NCBI RefSeq assembly: GCF_937900395.1
Contig: NZ_CALCDX010000045.1
Location: 21,786 to 85,785, forward strand
Reading direction: 5' to 3'
Origin: an uncultured Caulobacter sp.
GTDB taxonomy: Bacteria > Pseudomonadota > Alphaproteobacteria > Caulobacterales > Caulobacteraceae
Length of the DNA stretch: 64,000 nt
The translations under genes and the position numbers were made by a program. The notes beneath the pieces were generated by a model. It ran no database searches. It was not told the origin of the DNA and saw only the letters and a list, made by a program, of their open reading frames with translations. Each line of letters starts with the position of its first letter. Positions within the stretch are counted from its first letter, which is position 1. Of the stretch, positions 59,332-64,000 are shown one piece after another.

Positions 59332-59778
59332 ATGTTGAAGTCCGTTCTCGTCGCCGGGGCCATGATCGGCGCGGTGGCGATCGCCGGAACCGCAGGCGCG
59401 GCCGAACTGCAGGTCAAGATGCTGAATCAAGGCTCGCAGGGCGCAATGGTGTTCGAGCCGGCGAACGCCAAGCTGAAGGTGGGCGACACCATTCGCTTCA
59501 TCCCGACCGACCCTGGCCATAATGTCGAGACGATCCCCGGCATGTGGCCCCCCGGCGTCGCGCCGGTGAAGGGCTTGATCGGCAAGGAAGTCGTGGTGAA
59601 GGTCGCCAAGTCGGGCGTCTATGGCTTCAAGTGCATGCCGCACTGGGCGATGGGCATGACCTTCGTAGCCAAGGTTGGCGACGGCAAGCCGAACGCCGCC
59701 CAGGCCGAAGCCGCCATCGCCACCGCGCCGTCCATGGCCAAGAAGCGCCTGACGGCCGACTTCGCCGCCATCAAGTGA
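59332..59778 (+). CDS. Pseudoazurin (blue copper electron carrier)
   Basis: A 148-residue periplasmic cupredoxin. The ATG has AAGGTGAG upstream; a GTG two codons before is an alternative. The signal peptide ends GTAGAA. Type 1 copper ligands are the His in DPGHNVE (about residue 63) and the Cys, His and Met of FKCMPHWAMGM (about 101-111). Pseudoazurins donate electrons to NirK and NO-reducing enzymes. A terminator follows at once. Confidence 0.95.
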   Translation: MLKSVLVAGAMIGAVAIAGTAGAAELQVKMLNQGSQGAMVFEPANAKLKVGDTIRFIPTDPGHNVETIPGMWPPGVAPVKGLIGKEVVVKVAKSGVYGFKCMPHWAMGMTFVAKVGDGKPNAAQAEAAIATAPSMAKKRLTADFAAIK

Positions 59779-59788
59779 GCACGCCAAG

Positions 59789-59818
59789 GCGCCGCCGCTC
59801 TCGGAGCGGCGGCGCTTT
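59789..59818 (+). terminator. Terminator hairpin after pseudoazurin
   Basis: Eleven-base arms GCGCCGCCGCT (59789-59799) and AGCGGCGGCGC (59805-59815) with a CTCGG loop, followed by TTTGTCTT. It lies between two convergent genes and may serve both. Confidence 0.75.
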
Positions 59819-59839
59819 GTCTTACGTCGATTGAAAAGG

Positions 59840-60535
59840 TCAGCCCGCCTCGGCCAGGTTCGTCAGCACGTCCAGGCGGCGAACGATGATGCGGCGGCGC
59901 GCGCTGGCGGTGACGCCGCGCTCGTCCCAGGCCGCCAGCGTCCGGCTGACCGTGTGCAGGGTGGAGCCGGCCATCTCGGCCAGCTCCTGGCGGGTGATCG
60001 GAAAGTCGATCTCGATCCCTCCGTCCGTCTTGCGGCCGGCCTGCTGAACCAGGCGCAGGAGGGTGCGGGCGATGCGTTGCTCGACCTTCTCGCCGGCCAT
60101 CTCGCCGACCCGGTCCTGCAGTTCGAACAGGCGATGCCCGGCCGAGGCGGCCGAGCCCATGGCGATCTCGGGATAGCGCGCCATCAGCTGACGCATGGCC
60201 GCGACGGTCCAGTAGATCTCGAGGCTGTCGACCACCGCCACCGCGTCGGCCGGGAACGGCTTACCCATCAGCGCCGCGACGGTGCCGTACATCTCGCCCG
60301 GCCCGATGAAGCGGATCACCGACTGGCTGCCCTCGGGGCGCGCCTGGACAATCTTGACCCGGCCTTCCAGCAGCGTGTGGCAGGTCGAGCCGGGATCGCC
60401 CTGGCTGAAGACGACGCGCCCGGCGACCAGCGGCCGAACGGTTCCGGCCTCGAGCACGTCGGCGGCCGCGATCTCGTCCAGATGGCCGAACATGTCGGCG
60501 CCGCGAAGACTATGGGGAGGGATGGTGGCGACCAT
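59840..60535 (-). CDS. Crp/Fnr regulator, NNR/DNR-like
   Basis: A 231-residue Crp/Fnr transcription factor. The cyclic-nucleotide-binding-like fold spans about 15-140 (VVFSQGDPGSTCHTLLEGRVKI, IRFIGPGEMYGTVAALMG). The C-terminal helix-turn-helix has ITRQELAEMAGSTLHTVSRTLAAWDERG (about 180-207). There is no N-terminal cysteine cluster, so it does not bind an FNR-type Fe-S cluster. Position amid nirK, pseudoazurin, hemN and norB suggests an NO-responsive NNR/DNR-type activator. It is divergent from a FixK-like regulator; the 162-base gap has no clear TTG-N8-CAA site. Confidence 0.85.
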   Translation of the reverse strand: MVATIPPHSLRGADMFGHLDEIAAADVLEAGTVRPLVAGRVVFSQGDPGSTCHTLLEGRVKIVQARPEGSQSVIRFIGPGEMYGTVAALMGKPFPADAVAVVDSLEIYWTVAAMRQLMARYPEIAMGSAASAGHRLFELQDRVGEMAGEKVEQRIARTLLRLVQQAGRKTDGGIEIDFPITRQELAEMAGSTLHTVSRTLAAWDERGVTASARRRIIVRRLDVLTNLAEAG

Positions 60536-60697
60536 GAGAGACGTGTGGCTTTGGGTGAAAGGCTGACGTCACCCCTAAGCTCGGCCGGGCTCCAGCTTAA
60601 TCCCGGAATTCTACCTAGGGCGATTTCCCGAATAACGGCGGGACCGGCGCGGTTGCTAAGGCTCAGGTCGACACAAGCCTCAGCCGCCGGGCCGCCC

Positions 60698-61336
60698 ATG
60701 ACCCTCGCCTTCGCCAAGTTCGATCCGCCGCCCGCCCAGACGCTGGTCCCCGCCGGGGTCAGCCTTCGCAGGGCCCCGGGCGAGGAAATCTTCGCGCAGG
60801 GCGAAGCGGTCGACACCGTCTACCAGCTGCTGTCCGGCGCGGTGCGGACCTACCGCCTGCTGGGGGACGGCCGTCGTCACGTCTGCGACTTCCACGTTCC
60901 CGGCGACGTCCTGGGGCTGGAGGCCGGCGGCGAACATGCCTGCTCCGCCGAGGGCATGACCGACGTGATCCTGCTGGCCATTCCGGTCGCCACGCTGCGC
61001 CGCCTGTCGGCCCATGATCCCTTGCTGGGCCAGCGCCTGCTGTCGGTCGCGTCTAGCGGACTGCAACGCAGCCAGAACCACGCGGCCATGCTAGCGCGAC
61101 TGGGCGCCGTCGAACGCGTCGCCGCCTTCCTGATCGACTTCGCCCAGCGCTTCGACGCGGACGACGAGTTCGACCTGCCGATGACCCGCCAGGACATCGC
61201 CGACTATCTGGGCCTGACCATCCACACCGTTTCCCGCACGCTGTCGCAGCTCCAGGACCAGGGGCTGATCGACGCGCGCGCCTCCCGCCGCGTGCGTCTG
61301 CGCCGGCAGGACGAGCTTCTAGGACTTTGCGCATGA
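60698..61336 (+). CDS. Crp/Fnr regulator, FixK-like
   Basis: A 212-residue Crp/Fnr protein. The effector fold includes PGEEIFAQGEAVDTVYQLLSGAVRTY and DFHVPGDVLGLEAGGEHACSAEG (about 73-95). The helix-turn-helix has MTRQDIADYLGLTIHTVSRTLSQLQDQGLI (about 160-189), very like FixK. Cysteines are present near residues 70 and 89 but not as an N-terminal FNR cluster. Its stop overlaps the hemN ATG (ATGA), so hemN is co-translated. FixJ control is expected from the family but the promoter was not identified. Confidence 0.87.
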   Translation: MTLAFAKFDPPPAQTLVPAGVSLRRAPGEEIFAQGEAVDTVYQLLSGAVRTYRLLGDGRRHVCDFHVPGDVLGLEAGGEHACSAEGMTDVILLAIPVATLRRLSAHDPLLGQRLLSVASSGLQRSQNHAAMLARLGAVERVAAFLIDFAQRFDADDEFDLPMTRQDIADYLGLTIHTVSRTLSQLQDQGLIDARASRRVRLRRQDELLGLCA

Positions 61337-62694
61337 CCTCTTCGGTCCTGACCCCGGCACAGCGCCAGCACGCCGAACGGAACCTCCCCCGCTACACCAG
61401 CTATCCGACCGCCCTGGCCTTCGATGAGGCGCAGGCGTCTCAAGCCCGAGACTGGTTCGCCCTCACCCGCGCCCAGGATCGGCTGTCGGTCTATGTCCAC
61501 GTGCCGTTCTGCCGGCGCCTGTGCTGGTACTGCGGTTGCCATACCTCGATCGCCCATACCTACGAGCGGGTCGGGACCTTCTTCGAGACCCTGATGCGCG
61601 AGGTCGACCTGGTCGCCGCGCGCCTTGGCGAGCACGATGGTCTGGCGCACCTGCACTTCGGCGGCGGCAGCCCGAATGCGCTCAGCCCCGAGGACTTCGC
61701 CGCCCTGGTCACGCGGCTGAAGACCGTCTTCCGCCCGCGCCCGGGCGCTGAGATCGCCGCTGAACTGGATCCGGGCATGCTGTCCGAGGCCTTTGTCGAC
61801 GCGGCCGGCGCCGTGGGCGTCAACCGGGTCAGCCTGGGCGTCCAGACCTTCGATCCGACCGTGCAGGCTCTGGTCAATCGCATCCAGCCCTACGACCACG
61901 TCGCCCGCGCGACCGAGCGGCTGCGCGCCGTCGGCGTCAAAGGCCTGAACTTCGACCTGATGTACGGCCTGCCCGGCCAGACCCCGGAGAACGTCCACGA
62001 ATCCGCCCGTCTGGCGGTTCAACTTCGGCCCGATCGCGTGGCCGTGTTCGGCTATGCCCACGTGCCGTGGATGAAGAAGCACCAGACCATGATCCGCGAG
62101 GCCGATCTCGCCGACCTGGATGGTCGCTGGGCCCAGGCCGAGGCCGCGGACGCGGCGCTCACTGAGGCTGGCTATGTCCGCATCGGCCTCGACCACTACG
62201 CCTTGCCGGACGACGCCTTGACCCGCGCAGCGGTCGAGGGCCGGCTGCGGCGGAACTTCCAAGGGTACACGGACGATCCCGCGCCGGTGCTCGTTCCCAT
62301 TGGTCCCTCATCGATCGGTCAGTTTCGCGAGGGCTTTGTGCAAAACCTAGTCCCGACCGACCAATGGTCGACCGCGATCGCCTACGGCCAGCTTCCGCTG
62401 CACCGGGCGCTGATCGTGGACGCCGAAGACCGATTGAGGGCCTCCGTGATCGAGCGGCTGATGTGCGACATGGCGGTCGATGTCGCCGCCGTCTGCCGCG
62501 ACCAAGGATTCGCCGAGGATCACCTGGCCGCCGAGCTGTCAGCCACCGACGCCCTGCAACTGGCCGGCCTCTGCGCCCGCGACGGCGCCGTGGTCTCGAT
62601 CCCCGAGCCCGCGCGCCGCCTGATGCGTGTGGTCGCCGCCGCCTTCGACGCGCGGCTGCCTGCGGCCGCCACGCGCCACGCCAAGGCGGTCTGA
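61333..62694 (+). CDS. hemN: Oxygen-independent coproporphyrinogen III oxidase
   Basis: A 453-residue radical-SAM enzyme that oxidatively decarboxylates coproporphyrinogen III without oxygen, keeping heme synthesis going anaerobically. The radical-SAM cysteines are in CRRLCWYCGC (about residue 58), with YVHVPFC before and LHFGGGSPNAL, GVQTFDP and FDLMYGLPGQT after. C-terminal HemN region includes IGLDHYALPDDAL and FQGYTDDP. The ATG overlaps the FixK-like stop. Confidence 0.96.
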   Translation: MTSSVLTPAQRQHAERNLPRYTSYPTALAFDEAQASQARDWFALTRAQDRLSVYVHVPFCRRLCWYCGCHTSIAHTYERVGTFFETLMREVDLVAARLGEHDGLAHLHFGGGSPNALSPEDFAALVTRLKTVFRPRPGAEIAAELDPGMLSEAFVDAAGAVGVNRVSLGVQTFDPTVQALVNRIQPYDHVARATERLRAVGVKGLNFDLMYGLPGQTPENVHESARLAVQLRPDRVAVFGYAHVPWMKKHQTMIREADLADLDGRWAQAEAADAALTEAGYVRIGLDHYALPDDALTRAAVEGRLRRNFQGYTDDPAPVLVPIGPSSIGQFREGFVQNLVPTDQWSTAIAYGQLPLHRALIVDAEDRLRASVIERLMCDMAVDVAAVCRDQGFAEDHLAAELSATDALQLAGLCARDGAVVSIPEPARRLMRVVAAAFDARLPAAATRHAKAV

Positions 62695-62704
62695 TCCGGC
62701 GAGG

Positions 62705-62718
62705 TTGCTCCCGAGCAA
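62705..62718. promoter_or_regulatory. FNR/FixK-type box upstream of norB
   Basis: TTGCTCCCGAGCAA has perfect six-base arms TTGCTC and GAGCAA around CC and matches the FixK form TTG(A/C)-N6-(T/G)CAA. It begins 10 bases after the hemN stop and 76 bases upstream of norB. Confidence 0.6.
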
Positions 62719-62794
62719 CGTCCGCGGGCCTTCCGGTCGTCATCGTGATCCCAAACGCCGAATGGGACGGTCCCGACCGGCGAGGGGAAGCGAG

Positions 62795-64000
62795 ATGAAC
62801 ACCCGAAGACTATGGTTCGTCCTCGCCCTGGTGATGGCGGTGTCCTTCACCGTCTTGGGGCTGATGGGACGCGAAATCCACCGGCAGGCGCCGCCGATAC
62901 CGACCCGCGTGGTCGATGCGTCGGGGCAGGTTCTGCTCACCAAGGCCGACATCGAGACGGGCCAGTTAGCCTGGCAGTCGATGGGCGGCCAGCAGGTCGG
63001 CTCGATCTGGGGCCATGGCGGCTATGTCGCGCCGGACTGGTCGGCCGACCAGGTCCACCGCGAGGCCACGGCCCTGCTCGACATCTGGGCCCAGCGCGAC
63101 TTCAAGACGTCTTATGACGCCCTGTCGGCCGAGCGTCAGGCGGCTCTGCGCGCGCGTCTGAAGAACGAGGTTCGGACCAACACCTACGACGCCAAGACCG
63201 GCGTTGTGACGGTCAGCGCCGATCGCGCCCAGGCCATGCGCCAGGTTCGCGATCACTACGAGACGCTGCTGGGATCGGATCCTGCGCTGGAAAAGCTGCG
63301 CGAGCAGTACGCCATCGCCAATGGCGCGGTGAAGGATCCAGCGCGCCGGACCGCCATCGCCGCCTTCTATTGGTGGACCGGTTGGGCGGCCAGCACGAAC
63401 CGTCCCGGCGACGTGATCACCTACACCGCCAACTGGCCGCATGAGGCCCTGATCGGCAACACGCCCACCGCCCCCACCATCGTCTGGTCGGTGGCCAGCA
63501 TCATCCTGCTGATCTTCGCCGTCGGCGCCCTGGCCTTCTGGCACGCCCGCACCAAGACCGAGGACCATCTGGTCGCGCCGGACAAGGACCCGCTGGCGGC
63601 GATGAAGCCGACGCCCTCGATGAAGGCGACCGGCAAGTACTTCCTGACCGTGATCGGCCTCTTCCTGCTGCAAGTGGGCCTGGGCGCGGTCACCGCCCAC
63701 TATTCGGTCGAGGGCCACGCCTTCTTCGGCGTGCCGATCTCCGACATCATTCCCTATGCGGTCACCCGCACCTGGCACACCCAGCTGGCCGTCTTCTGGA
63801 TCGCCACCGCCTGGCTGGCCACCGGCCTCTATGTCGCGCCGATGATCTCGGGCCACGAGCCCAAGGGTCAGAAGCTGGGCGTCGACTTGCTGTGGGTCGC
63901 CCTGGTCGTCGTCGTTCTCGGCTCGATGGCCGGCGAGTGGCTGGGCGTGCAGCAGGTCTTCGACCTGAACGCCAACTGGTGGTTCGGCCACCAGGGCTGG
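62795..64000 (+). CDS. norB: Quinol-dependent nitric oxide reductase (3' end cut)
   Basis: The first 402 residues of a single-subunit NO reductase (qNOR) that reduces NO to N2O at the inner membrane. The ATG follows GAGGGGAAGCGAG. An N-terminal helix (WFVLALVMAVSFTVLGLMG) leads into the large periplasmic insert typical of qNOR (GQLAWQSMGGQQVGSIWGHGGYVAPDWSADQVHRE, split over residues about 58-92). Core helices begin at about 226; TRTWHTQLAVFWI (about 328) gives a heme His and ANWWFGHQGW begins the metal-site helix. The remaining helices and ligands are beyond the window. Confidence 0.95.
   Translation, partial: MNTRRLWFVLALVMAVSFTVLGLMGREIHRQAPPIPTRVVDASGQVLLTKADIETGQLAWQSMGGQQVGSIWGHGGYVAPDWSADQVHREATALLDIWAQRDFKTSYDALSAERQAALRARLKNEVRTNTYDAKTGVVTVSADRAQAMRQVRDHYETLLGSDPALEKLREQYAIANGAVKDPARRTAIAAFYWWTGWAASTNRPGDVITYTANWPHEALIGNTPTAPTIVWSVASIILLIFAVGALAFWHARTKTEDHLVAPDKDPLAAMKPTPSMKATGKYFLTVIGLFLLQVGLGAVTAHYSVEGHAFFGVPISDIIPYAVTRTWHTQLAVFWIATAWLATGLYVAPMISGHEPKGQKLGVDLLWVALVVVVLGSMAGEWLGVQQVFDLNANWWFGHQGW

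Noticed and set aside
60653..60666. FNR-type box ahead of the FixK-like gene
   Set aside because: TTGCTAAGGCTCAG misses the final base of TTG-N8-CAA and has poor inner symmetry.
1..64000. CRISPR arrays, IS elements, prophage genes, rRNA and tRNA
   Set aside because: No regularly spaced direct repeats, transposase or integrase motifs, phage proteins or RNA genes were recognised by eye; short tRNAs cannot be excluded without a covariance search.

Overview
The window is about 64 kb of high-GC, gene-dense bacterial chromosome. Seven TonB-dependent receptors (several of the large Xanthomonas/Caulobacter type), four FecI/FecR pairs, a heme FixL-FixJ pair and a SURF1-associated bo3 oxidase point to an alphaproteobacterium close to Caulobacter or Phenylobacterium. 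That placement is an inference from protein style; no rRNA or tRNA gene was seen.

Layout. (1) 1-4890: cyoABCD plus a SURF1 gene cut by the window edge, on the minus strand, with two FNR/FixK-type boxes ahead of cyoA. (2) 5040-6371: an MFS transporter. (3) 6449-38236: an island of outer-membrane uptake modules. Four FecI sigma/FecR anti-sigma pairs match four receptors that carry an STN signalling domain. Each receptor is followed by hydrolase genes: a PHP phosphoesterase, a purple-acid-type phosphatase plus a glycerophosphodiesterase, a pectin methylesterase, and a second PHP enzyme. A fifth, Oar-like receptor is divergent from a calcineurin-type phosphoesterase and is followed by a DeoR regulator. 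(4) 38394-44957: a carboxylate-type locus of DUF4387, AtuA-like protein, CitMHS transporter and receptor, divergent from a helix-turn-helix/citrate-synthase-like protein that seems to lack a catalytic histidine. (5) 45167-48966: a PepSY membrane protein, a receptor and a DUF2946 protein, probably for metal uptake. (6) 49033-64000: a low-oxygen and nitric-oxide region. It holds nnrS, a receiver without its phosphoacceptor Asp, an alternative oxidase, fixLJ, ric, nirK, an outer-membrane barrel, B12-dependent ribonucleotide reductase, pseudoazurin, two Crp/Fnr regulators, hemN and a quinol-type norB that runs off the window.

How it fits together. The right-hand region can reduce nitrite to NO (NirK, with pseudoazurin as likely donor) and NO to N2O (NorB). 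It can also tolerate or repair NO damage (NnrS, RIC, alternative oxidase) and make heme and deoxynucleotides without oxygen (HemN, NrdJ). Seven intergenic TTG-N8-CAA sites, the half-sites read by FNR/FixK/NNR proteins, lie ahead of cyoA (two), the 46360-48429 receptor, ric, nirK, nrdJ/pseudoazurin and norB, which ties both ends of the window to one oxygen/NO response. The central island looks like a set of signal-controlled phosphoester and pectin scavenging loci. A strong RNA hairpin separates receptor from hydrolase in all four FecIR modules.
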